A stretch of DNA of 5,156 bases from Candidatus Poseidoniaceae archaeon (GTDB lineage Archaea; Thermoplasmatota; Poseidoniia; Poseidoniales; Poseidoniaceae). Every line of letters starts with the position of its first letter. Within the stretch, counting starts at the first letter, position 1. The notes beneath the pieces were generated by a model. That model did no database searches. It was not told the DNA's origin and saw nothing but the letters and a program-made list of their open reading frames with translations. A program made the translations under genes and the position numbers. The DNA lies in assembly GCA_013329355.1 (NCBI GenBank), contig DUKK01000040.1:1-5156 (forward strand), given 5' to 3'. Shown one piece after another: positions 1 through 5,156 of the stretch.

Positions 1-3
1 TGA

Positions 4-327
4 CTATTCTTCCTCTCTGTCGGGAATGTCACCATGACCGTCAAGCTGGATTTTTAACACACTGACTGTCCTATCCCGGCCATCTTCTGACGGGATTACC
101 TCGCTCTCGCAACTTATCTCACCGATAACCACTTGCTCTGGCAAGCCCTGTGCGATGATTCCGTTTCTGCGCCGGCAAACTTCCGCAACATCCACTGCTC
201 GACCAATTGTTGCTCCCCGAGCCACTAGCTCCAAATTCCGGTCACCTGATTCCATTGCCATAACTACTGCTCGAACGTATGCATGTAATGGTTTCTTGCC
301 GATGAAAACTTTCCGTCTATCTGTCAT
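4..327 (-). CDS. albA: Alba family DNA/RNA-binding chromatin protein
   Basis: This 107-residue protein is a small archaeal chromatin protein that binds double-stranded DNA and RNA as a dimer. The sequence shows the Alba fold order. A first strand ends in IGKKP (residues 9-13), where K11 and K12 match the lysine pair that contacts nucleic acid and is acetylated in Sulfolobus Alba. A helix follows (14-27), then strand NLELVARG (31-38), a second helix with the family pattern RAVDVAEVCRRR (43-54), and a beta-hairpin (66-95) with a charged tip around 80-86. The last 12 residues are acidic (DGHGDIPDREEE), a short extension beyond the core. Length is normal for the family, and the ATG at 327 puts the first strand at the usual distance from the N-terminus. 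No Shine-Dalgarno sequence precedes it, so the mRNA may be nearly leaderless. The gene lies downstream of tRNA-Gly on the same strand. The family assignment is firm; the regulation is inferred. Confidence 0.93.
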   Translation of the reverse strand: MTDRRKVFIGKKPLHAYVRAVVMAMESGDRNLELVARGATIGRAVDVAEVCRRRNGIIAQGLPEQVVIGEISCESEVIPSEDGRDRTVSVLKIQLDGHGDIPDREEE

Positions 328-357
328 GCTGAACTCGTTTATCCATCATCGTTACAC

Positions 358-366
358 GGTTAAATG
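358..366 (-). promoter_or_regulatory. Possible TATA box for alba
   Basis: On the minus strand the AT-rich string ATTTAAC (365 to 359) is centred about 35 bases before the alba ATG. With the archaeal TATA-to-start distance of about 25 bases, transcription would begin some 8-10 bases before the ATG. That fits a very short leader and the lack of a Shine-Dalgarno sequence. The match to the TATA consensus is only moderate, and alba could instead be transcribed from the tRNA promoter. Confidence 0.3.
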
Positions 367-374
367 TTACTTAG

Positions 375-381
375 AAAAAAA
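375..381 (-). terminator. Oligo-T terminator after tRNA-Gly
   Basis: Seven consecutive T residues occur on the minus strand beginning 9 bases after the tRNA CCA end. Oligo-T tracts on the non-template strand are the usual archaeal intrinsic termination signal and need no hairpin. The tract separates tRNA-Gly from alba. It is also the first T-rich tract after the surface-protein gene, so it may end that transcript too. Confidence 0.6.
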
Positions 382-389
382 TGCAACTT

Positions 390-464
390 TGGTGCGAGCG
401 CCGGGACTCGAACCCGGGTTCAGGCGTTGGCAACGCCCGGTGATAACCACTACACTACGCTCGC
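390..464 (-). tRNA. tRNA-Gly (anticodon GCC)
   Basis: Read on the minus strand, the sequence folds into a complete cloverleaf. The acceptor stem GCGAGCG pairs perfectly with CGCTCGC. Next come TA at positions 8-9 and a D arm with a GTG/CAC core and GG in the loop. The anticodon stem GGGCG/CGCCT carries loop TTGCCAA, giving anticodon GCC at window positions 431-429. A four-base variable loop and a T arm CCGGG-TTCGAGT-CCCGG complete it. The discriminator base is A (393), as in archaeal and eukaryotic tRNA-Gly and unlike the U usual in bacteria. CCA is encoded at 392-390. No intron is present. The mature body without CCA is 393-464, 72 bases. GCC decodes GGC and GGU codons. A TATA box upstream and an oligo-T tract downstream suggest an independent transcription unit. 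Confidence 0.97.
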
Positions 465-489
465 TGGGTATTAATCCGACTAATCAGAG

Positions 490-498
490 GTATAAACC
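490..498 (-). promoter_or_regulatory. TATA box of tRNA-Gly
   Basis: The minus-strand sequence GGTTTATACC contains TTTATA (496 to 491), centred about 29 bases upstream of the tRNA 5' end at 464. Archaeal start sites lie about 25-27 bases from the TATA centre, so transcription would start 2-4 bases before the mature tRNA. The promoter sits wholly inside the 50-base gap between the surface-protein stop codon and the tRNA. No convincing BRE was identified; the flank just upstream is AT-mixed (CGATAACGG). Confidence 0.6.
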
Positions 499-514
499 GT
501 TATCGGAATGATAT

Positions 515-3500
515 CTACTCAAATCCAAACCTGTCATCGTGGTAGTCTTTGTCATTGCCTCTGCGCATCAGAAATATCACAGAGACAGCGGCAATGGCGG
601 CAAATCCAAGCAGAATAATGACTAGGACAGAACTTGAAATTGTATCGCTGTCTAAACTTGGAATAATGCTCAAATCTTCCTCAACGACTATCGATACCGG
701 GACTACAGAGGTTGCAACATCGAAACTATCGATTGCTTGAACCTGTATTTCATGAGTTCCAAGCGGAGTGCTGGGGCGTAGTGATAACTCAACAGAATAA
801 ATTCCGTCTCCCGACATTCGGTCTCCGTTGATACCATTATCATTGAGGTTTACCCAACCGGTTTGAGCACCCAGTGGTGCAAATACTCCTAGATTTGCCC
901 GGGCATTAGCCACTCCATCCTGGTCAGTTATTTGTGCTTCAAAGACTACTGTTACTGCGGTGTCTTCACGAGTGTACTTAGTTGGGTTTTGAACGGTTAT
1001 CGATGGTGCGGAGTTTTCGATATTGATACTGATTAGAATCGGTTCTGCGGTTGGAATATAGTGAGGTCCATTTGGATGTGTCAAACTTGGTGCAGCATCA
1101 AAATACACGCTACTCAGACCGGTTTTACCCAACCCATCAACAAGAACAAATTCCAAAATTTGCTGGCCCGGGGACATACCATCTGGGACTACCATCATTG
1201 TCGTCCAAACTCCAGAGTTGTTGCTTAACTGGACCAAGTCGCCACCGAATTCTCTCAAATCTAAACTAATGTTTGCGACACCGTGGCCGTCGTATGCTTG
1301 AAGGTTGACTACCATGTTGGTTCCGCGCGGCCCTTCTGTTGGGGAAATCTCGGCGTGAATCAAACGAGGGGCTTGGTTAACGACCGATATATTACTTGCA
1401 AACGTTACTTCTACACCGAATGAATCAACTGCCTGCACCTCTATTGAGTATGTCCCCACCTCCAGACCGGGGACAACTATCCTAGTCGAATATCTGTCAT
1501 CGCCAATCGCTAAATCGCCGTCGATCCCACGATCATTCATTGCAACTATTGAACCGCCAATTGGTGACAAATCAACAATGACTTGCTCAAGATTCCAATC
1601 GATATCATTCACCTGTGCCACTAATGTTGCAAGGCTACCACCCTCTGAAATCACGATGCCCTCAAGCAGTGATAATCCGCTGATAATTGGGCCTGAATTC
1701 TCTTCTGATGTGACCACAGCAGGCGAAATTACTCTTGTCAGGGTTTGTGTCTCGGTGAAATTGGCTGAATAATTATCCTCCCCAAACGGAAGCTCCAAGA
1801 CTCGAGCAACGCTGGATATCAGTCCTTTCAGCGGCCCCTCATCGATAATTGCACCCGATGCAGTGCCTGAATCGGTACCCTCATAGATTCCCGTCCAGGT
1901 CACAACATGAAAATTATGACCATCGCGCGGGTCATTTGCTACCGCCCCGGCAGTTACTATTAGTGTGAGATCCTGTTGGTCGGCCAGTCTAATCACATCT
2001 CCAGGATGCATCGGAATAGGCATCCATCCAGTCTCCCTACTGATAGTAAGGTTGCCGAGTGATTCATCCACCTCTGGTGGCTCTGGCTGCCGTTCAATCG
2101 GACTGGCTTCGGGAAATTCCTCGCCGCTCGATGACTCCGCTCCTGTCTCCTCCCAAACTAAGCGAACTGTTCGATTATCCCAATCAGAATAAATCACCTG
2201 ATAATCCCAAGTCTGATTGTGAGTTGCACCAATGCCTGCTCCATCAAAGAAATTGCCCCCATTTACCCCAGTTAGGTTGAACCACGACTCTTCGTGTATG
2301 ACGTTTACTGGAAATATCACTCCTGTTGCATTAGCCTGATTACCTGATTGTTCAATTCCTCGAACTACCCCAAAGTTTCCTTGCACGTCTCCAGTAATGT
2401 CACCATCGATATGAAGCTCGTCAATCATAGTCACGCCCTGTTGAACCTTGGTATGGAATTGATATATCGTGCCATTAATTGCGACAGACGATTCATTATC
2501 GCTCTCCGAAAATCCAAAGGTTCCAGAGCCGATAATTTCCTCTAGGTGATTGGTTCTAACCCCGTCCTCCCATGTCTCTTCGGTATTGAGGTTGTTTACA
2601 TCGACATCCAGTCTAGCTCCATCGTCAATTATGACCATTTCAGCAATCGCTTCAAAGCGTTGATCGTAAAACCTCCTTACGCCATTTTCATCCCAGGTTT
2701 CGAAGTAGAAAACACCGATTTCACCGTCCACCATCGTCGAAGAGTTATCTACATCTTCCGAACTGATGTTGAGCAATCCCTGTGCATCCAATTTCAGTCG
2801 TTCAGAGATTTCCCCGTTAAGCAATGACCGGTTCAGCTCAGCATTGGTAACATCGACTAAGATTACGGTTTGGATATCATCTTCGGCGGTGATTATATTC
2901 AAACTGCCTGTGCCCACTGCTTCGAATACCTGAGAGGTGAGCACACCGTTCTCTATGGTCTCATTTTTCCAGATTGATTGCAAATCTAGGGTTAGATTAT
3001 TATTGCCTAATTCTGTTGATTCTATGAATGCTACACTTCCATTGCCCAGTTCCCAAGATTCTACTGTGTTACCTATTCGCTGTTGCCAACCTTGTCCAGA
3101 AAAATCGAGATTGAAACCCTGCGGTCCTTCAGGTGTGTCGTATCGCTGATCTAGTAGCCAAGTTGTTTCTAGCATAATCTCGTGATCGTCCATCGGCTGA
3201 TTCCAAGTCCCAACCTCAAATTCTCGGTCGACAATCATTGGATCAATCAGCTCTTGTCCATCATAATGCGTAATAGTTAGCGTCACAGTAACTACATCGC
3301 TCCATGACAGTGTGGTGTTTAGGTGGAGATCTAATACTCTCTTGTTGCCGATTAAGTCCCATGATTGCAGCACGTCACTGGCCAAATTGACCCCATTGTG
3401 TAAGTGCTGCACATCAACTGTGCACTGATATGAGGAGTCATCGGTGAAGGTCACGCGATAACTATGCATGTTGTCACCGGCCTCATCAGCAACCCAGTTA

Positions 3501-3610
3501 GCGTTTATTTGTGGCTGCTGTGGCAAGTCATCAGCGATTGCAGTCATGGAAAATAATGGCATAACTAGCATCAAAAGAGCGACTGTGGTTAGTCTCTGTG
3601 ATTTTGCCAT
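515..3610 (-). CDS. Large secreted, membrane-anchored surface protein with Ig-like modules, function unknown
   Basis: I do not recognise a named family for this 1031-residue protein. It starts with a clear Sec signal peptide: MAKSQR, a hydrophobic core (7-24), and a likely cut after AIA at 26. Residues 27-140 form a beta-rich domain. Residues 210-410 hold a repeat of 40-44 residues marked by NG/DG turns. An acidic, Pro-rich linker (488-517) leads to a domain of about 520-635. Three Ig/cadherin-like modules follow at about 639-744, 746-866 and 867-977. The first and third carry the Asp/Gly loop of the form ND.GI.GD...GD..YS. One membrane helix (992-1015) is followed by RR and a 14-residue charged cytoplasmic tail. 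There are about 18 N-X-S/T sequons and a single cysteine (C63), both fitting an archaeal surface glycoprotein. The ATG at 3610 is chosen because it gives the complete signal peptide; no clear Shine-Dalgarno sequence precedes it. It is divergent from thrS. Adhesion, cell-wall or ligand-binding roles are possible but unproven. Confidence 0.85.
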   Translation of the reverse strand: MAKSQRLTTVALLMLVMPLFSMTAIADDLPQQPQINANWVADEAGDNMHSYRVTFTDDSSYQCTVDVQHLHNGVNLASDVLQSWDLIGNKRVLDLHLNTTLSWSDVVTVTLTITHYDGQELIDPMIVDREFEVGTWNQPMDDHEIMLETTWLLDQRYDTPEGPQGFNLDFSGQGWQQRIGNTVESWELGNGSVAFIESTELGNNNLTLDLQSIWKNETIENGVLTSQVFEAVGTGSLNIITAEDDIQTVILVDVTNAELNRSLLNGEISERLKLDAQGLLNISSEDVDNSSTMVDGEIGVFYFETWDENGVRRFYDQRFEAIAEMVIIDDGARLDVDVNNLNTEETWEDGVRTNHLEEIIGSGTFGFSESDNESSVAINGTIYQFHTKVQQGVTMIDELHIDGDITGDVQGNFGVVRGIEQSGNQANATGVIFPVNVIHEESWFNLTGVNGGNFFDGAGIGATHNQTWDYQVIYSDWDNRTVRLVWEETGAESSSGEEFPEASPIERQPEPPEVDESLGNLTISRETGWMPIPMHPGDVIRLADQQDLTLIVTAGAVANDPRDGHNFHVVTWTGIYEGTDSGTASGAIIDEGPLKGLISSVARVLELPFGEDNYSANFTETQTLTRVISPAVVTSEENSGPIISGLSLLEGIVISEGGSLATLVAQVNDIDWNLEQVIVDLSPIGGSIVAMNDRGIDGDLAIGDDRYSTRIVVPGLEVGTYSIEVQAVDSFGVEVTFASNISVVNQAPRLIHAEISPTEGPRGTNMVVNLQAYDGHGVANISLDLREFGGDLVQLSNNSGVWTTMMVVPDGMSPGQQILEFVLVDGLGKTGLSSVYFDAAPSLTHPNGPHYIPTAEPILISINIENSAPSITVQNPTKYTREDTAVTVVFEAQITDQDGVANARANLGVFAPLGAQTGWVNLNDNGINGDRMSGDGIYSVELSLRPSTPLGTHEIQVQAIDSFDVATSVVPVSIVVEEDLSIIPSLDSDTISSSVLVIILLGFAAIAAVSVIFLMRRGNDKDYHDDRFGFE
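566..637 (-). other. C-terminal transmembrane anchor of the surface protein
   Basis: Residues 992-1015 form one uninterrupted hydrophobic segment rich in Val, Ile, Leu and Ala, flanked by acidic and Ser residues outside and by RRGNDK inside. The positive residues after the helix predict an outside-to-inside orientation with a cytoplasmic tail ending RFGFE. No PGF-type sorting motif precedes it, so the helix is probably a permanent anchor. Confidence 0.85.
680..1696 (-). repeat. Three tandem Ig/cadherin-like modules in the surface protein
   Basis: Three modules of about 105-120 residues can be aligned by eye. Each opens near an AP-like linker (NSGPII, NQAPRL, NSAPSI), has a VND/YDG/ITD..D-type acidic strand end, and closes with a G(T/Q)..(I/L)...(A/V).D strand pair. 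Modules 1 and 3 are most alike: both contain the 17-residue Asp/Gly loop and then GT..I.VQA.DSF. Module 2 has a short NNSG turn in place of the loop. The residue spans are about 639-744, 746-866 and 867-977. The fold is inferred from the pattern, and the loops look like calcium sites. Confidence 0.65.
2381..2974 (-). repeat. Divergent 40-44-residue protein repeat, about five units
   Basis: In the surface protein a beta-turn glycine recurs at residues 222, 266, 310, 350 and 392, spaced 44, 44, 40 and 42. Units read like W..E-NGV......FEA.G.G.L.I. The clearest ones are at 214-239, 305-328 and 345-367, and two of these begin with ETW. A second glycine follows 11 or 12 residues after the first in four of the five units; the third unit has Ala there. 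The units diverge strongly, so this is an old protein-level repeat and not a recent DNA duplication. Alternating strands and tight turns suggest a long antiparallel beta-meander. Confidence 0.55.
3533..3610 (-). other. Signal peptide of the surface protein
   Basis: Residues 1-26 show the three-part Sec signal layout: basic MAKSQR, a hydrophobic core rich in Leu, Val and Met, and a small-residue AIA just before the acidic DD. Cleavage is predicted between 26 and 27. No lipobox cysteine is present, so it is not a lipoprotein signal, and there is no twin arginine. Confidence 0.85.
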
Positions 3611-3649
3611 GGTCTAAATGTGAACCTGCTACTCTTCAATACTTGTGGA

Positions 3650-3666
3650 AGTTTGCTTAACAAACT
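3650..3666. repeat. Perfect 6-bp inverted repeat, possible operator
   Basis: AGTTTG and CAAACT flank a five-base CTTAA spacer. The element lies about 40 bases upstream of the surface-protein ATG and about 120 bases upstream of thrS. It overlaps a possible TATA position for the surface gene, so a protein bound there could block that promoter. An arm of six bases can occur by chance, so the role is speculative. Confidence 0.35.
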
Positions 3667-3700
3667 AGGACATAATCATCTTCCTTGCAGACCTTGGGTT

Positions 3701-3708
3701 GATAAAAT
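3701..3708 (+). promoter_or_regulatory. Possible TATA box for thrS
   Basis: GATAAAAT is the most TATA-like string upstream of thrS on the plus strand. Start of transcription about 25 bases downstream, near 3730, would leave a leader of 55-60 bases, compatible with Shine-Dalgarno-dependent translation. The consensus match is imperfect. Confidence 0.3.
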
Positions 3709-3718
3709 CTTGACTGAA

Positions 3719-3760
3719 GGTAATTTCCTAGCGCGAAATTGATGAAGGGCGGTAACTTCC
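3719..3760 (+). repeat. Pair of near-identical 10-mers upstream of thrS
   Basis: GGTAATTTCC (3719-3728) and GGTAACTTCC (3751-3760) differ at one base and start 32 bp apart, close to three helical turns. A related inverted piece, GGAAGTT, sits at 3647-3653. The pair would flank the predicted thrS start site or lie in its early leader. This could be a two-site operator, or chance. Confidence 0.3.
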
Positions 3761-3769
3761 CAGTGGTAT

Positions 3770-3775
3770 AGGAGG
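3770..3775 (+). promoter_or_regulatory. Strong Shine-Dalgarno sequence of thrS
   Basis: AGGAGG is a full match to the anti-Shine-Dalgarno core of 16S rRNA. It lies 7 bases before a TTG at 3783 and 13 bases before the ATG at 3789. The spacing favours TTG, while codon preference and family N-termini favour ATG. Neither minus-strand protein gene has a comparable site. Confidence 0.7.
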
Positions 3776-3788
3776 GGCTGGCTTGGCG

Positions 3789-5156
3789 ATGATAAGTGTA
3801 ACATTACCGGATGGAACTGTCAACGAGTATGCTGCAGGAATCACCTGCGCAGAGGTCATTACCGATGCACTTGGCAAGAAAAACGGTTGCATAGCAGCCT
3901 CGGTAGACGGTCAGGAAAAAGACATGTCACACGAAATTAAGCATTCATGCACGGTTGAAGGAATCAAAGCTGAATCCGCTGCTGGGATGTATATTCTTCG
4001 CCACAGCACAGCGCATTTATTGGCCCAAGCAGTGACAGAGTTGTACCCTAACGCTAAGCCAACAATCGGCCCAGCAATTGACCGAGGTTTCTACTACGAC
4101 TTTGCGATGGAGTCAATAACGGAAGCAGACCTAAAACCAATTCAAAAAAAGATGCAAGAACTCGCTCGACGTAACTTCACTATCGAGCGACTAGAACTTG
4201 ATGACCGTGAGTTAAGAGAACACTTCACAACAAATTCCTACAAACTTGAAATTATCGATGATAAAATCGGCGAAGGCACTGGCTCGACTATTTACAAACA
4301 AGGCGATTGGTATGATTTATGTCTCGGTCCTCATGTCCCAAATACTGGCAAACTAATGTTCTGTAAATTGACCAGCGTTTCATCTGCATATTGGCGAGGT
4401 GACCAAAGCAGAGAGCAACTGGTCAGAATCTATGGCATTGTCGAACCGACTAAAGATGCACTCAAACAAACTCTTCACAGGATGGAGGAGGCAAAAAAGC
4501 GCGACCACCGCAAACTTGGCCGAGATCTGCAATTATTTCACATCGATGAGGAGGTCGGGCAGGGCCTGATATTGTGGACCCCTCGAGGAGCAATTATCCG
4601 GCAAGAGTTGCAAAATTTCATCGGCGAACACCTAACAAGGCAGGGATATTCTCAGGTATTCACACCTCACATCGGCAAGCTTGACTTATATCGCAAATCG
4701 GGACATTTCCCGTATTATCAGGATTCTCAATATCCGCCGCTCGTCGAAAAGGATTTGATGAAAAAATTATCTGATGAAGGCTGCTCATGCTCTGAGTTGT
4801 CAAACATGATGAAAACTGGTGATATCGATGGTTATATGTTGAAGCCAATGAATTGCCCGCATCACGTCAAGATATACGCGTCGCAAGCAAGATCATATCG
4901 CGACCTACCACTTCGATTAGCAGAGTTTGGTACTGTCTATCGATGGGAACAATCAGGCGAGATTTCTGGCATGACGCGGGTACGTGGCTTCACCCAAGAT
5001 GATGCTCATTTATTCGTAACGGAGGACCAAATAGGTCAAGAAGTGCTTGGTTGTATCGAGCTTGTACAGATAATTTTTGACAAATTAGGCATGAAAGACT
5101 ACCGCGTCAGAGTAGGCTTGAGAGATCCAGATTCGTCAAAATATGTCGGCGACCCA
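3789..5156 (+). CDS. thrS: Threonyl-tRNA synthetase, bacterial type (3' end beyond window)
   Basis: ThrRS charges tRNA-Thr with threonine using ATP in the cytoplasm and hydrolyses mischarged Ser-tRNA-Thr. The 456 visible codons stay open to the window edge. Residues 1-60 are a TGS domain starting MISVTLPDG. Residues 61-220 are the class II editing domain, with H72 and H76 in RHSTAHLLAQ and D176, C178 and H182 in DLCLGPH. Residues 240-456 are the catalytic core: motif 1 around TPHIGKL (292-298), zinc ligands C356 and H407, motif 2 arginine R385, and Q403. The spacings C356 to R385, Q403 and H407 (29, 47, 51) equal those recalled for E. coli C334, R363, Q381 and H385. About 25 extra residues lie around 318-347. 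The third zinc ligand, motif 3 and the anticodon-binding domain lie outside the window; about 185 residues are missing relative to the 642 of E. coli. The start could also be TTG at 3783. This is not the archaeal-type enzyme, whose N-terminal editing domain resembles D-Tyr deacylase. Confidence 0.95.
   Translation, partial: MISVTLPDGTVNEYAAGITCAEVITDALGKKNGCIAASVDGQEKDMSHEIKHSCTVEGIKAESAAGMYILRHSTAHLLAQAVTELYPNAKPTIGPAIDRGFYYDFAMESITEADLKPIQKKMQELARRNFTIERLELDDRELREHFTTNSYKLEIIDDKIGEGTGSTIYKQGDWYDLCLGPHVPNTGKLMFCKLTSVSSAYWRGDQSREQLVRIYGIVEPTKDALKQTLHRMEEAKKRDHRKLGRDLQLFHIDEEVGQGLILWTPRGAIIRQELQNFIGEHLTRQGYSQVFTPHIGKLDLYRKSGHFPYYQDSQYPPLVEKDLMKKLSDEGCSCSELSNMMKTGDIDGYMLKPMNCPHHVKIYASQARSYRDLPLRLAEFGTVYRWEQSGEISGMTRVRGFTQDDAHLFVTEDQIGQEVLGCIELVQIIFDKLGMKDYRVRVGLRDPDSSKYVGDP

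Larger units (their letters stand above)
3611..3782 (+). promoter_or_regulatory. Divergent intergenic control region between the surface gene and thrS
   Basis: This 172-base non-coding stretch must hold both promoters. For the minus-strand surface gene the TATA candidates are weak: AAGTATTG near 3641, or TTAA inside the inverted repeat near 3658. For thrS the best candidate is GATAAAAT at 3701-3708, which would give a leader of roughly 60 bases carrying the Shine-Dalgarno sequence. No RNA gene or convincing riboswitch-like structure was seen in it. Confidence 0.5.

Noticed and set aside
390..464. tRNA gene as an integration (att) site for a mobile element
   Set aside because: No duplicated tRNA 3' end, integrase or atypical gene cluster is visible in the window; both sides look like ordinary chromosomal genes.
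470..484. Small stem-loop (ATTAGT-CGG-ATTAAT) as a terminator for the surface gene
   Set aside because: The stem is six AT-rich pairs including a G-T wobble, has a three-base loop and no T tract after it, so it is too weak to call.
155..511. Open frame of 118 codons on the plus strand
   Set aside because: It runs antisense through alba and the tRNA-Gly gene, and its translation has no recognisable features. The tRNA and Alba explain the sequence fully.
515..637. PGF-CTERM-type archaeosortase sorting signal at the surface-protein C-terminus
   Set aside because: No PGF motif precedes the helix, and a 14-residue charged tail follows the arginines, whereas sorting signals of that kind end shortly after the helix.
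794..844. Dockerin-type cohesin-binding repeat
   Set aside because: The Asp/Gly loop resembles a calcium loop, but the two copies are 230 residues apart within Ig-like modules and lack the paired helices of a dockerin.
4660..4848. Open frame of 62 codons on the minus strand inside thrS
   Set aside because: It is antisense to a well-conserved catalytic domain, has no ribosome site or domain, and is explained by the coding sequence on the other strand.

Overview
The window looks archaeal, probably a planktonic euryarchaeon of the Marine Group II / Poseidoniales type (Thermoplasmatota). The domain-level call rests on three signs. There is an Alba chromatin protein gene, a tRNA-Gly with A at the discriminator position and an encoded CCA, and an archaeal TATA box at the right distance upstream of that tRNA. 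The finer lineage is inferred from the large, sequon-rich secreted protein with Ig-like modules and from the bacterial-type threonyl-tRNA synthetase; no marker here proves it.

Layout: positions 4-327 (minus) encode Alba, complete. Positions 390-464 (minus) are tRNA-Gly(GCC), with its own TATA box near 490-498 and an oligo-T terminator at 375-381. Positions 515-3610 (minus) are one 1031-residue gene for a secreted, C-terminally membrane-anchored surface protein of unknown function. It has a signal peptide, a roughly 42-residue repeat region, an acidic Pro-rich linker, three Ig-like modules, one membrane helix and a short charged tail. Positions 3611-3788 are the divergent control region, holding an inverted repeat, two near-identical 10-mers 32 bp apart and a strong Shine-Dalgarno sequence. 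From 3789 to the window end (plus) runs thrS, a threonyl-tRNA synthetase cut off by the window edge after 456 codons.

The genes do not form an obvious pathway. tRNA-Gly and ThrRS belong to translation, Alba to chromatin and RNA binding, and the large gene to the cell surface. All three minus-strand genes point the same way. No terminator is visible between the surface gene and the tRNA, so surface-gene transcripts may run into the tRNA and be cut there by tRNA processing. No mobile element, CRISPR array, toxin-antitoxin pair or defence system was seen. The best candidates for something undescribed are the repeat architecture of the surface protein and the bacterial-type ThrRS, with its cysteine-containing insertion, in an archaeal setting.
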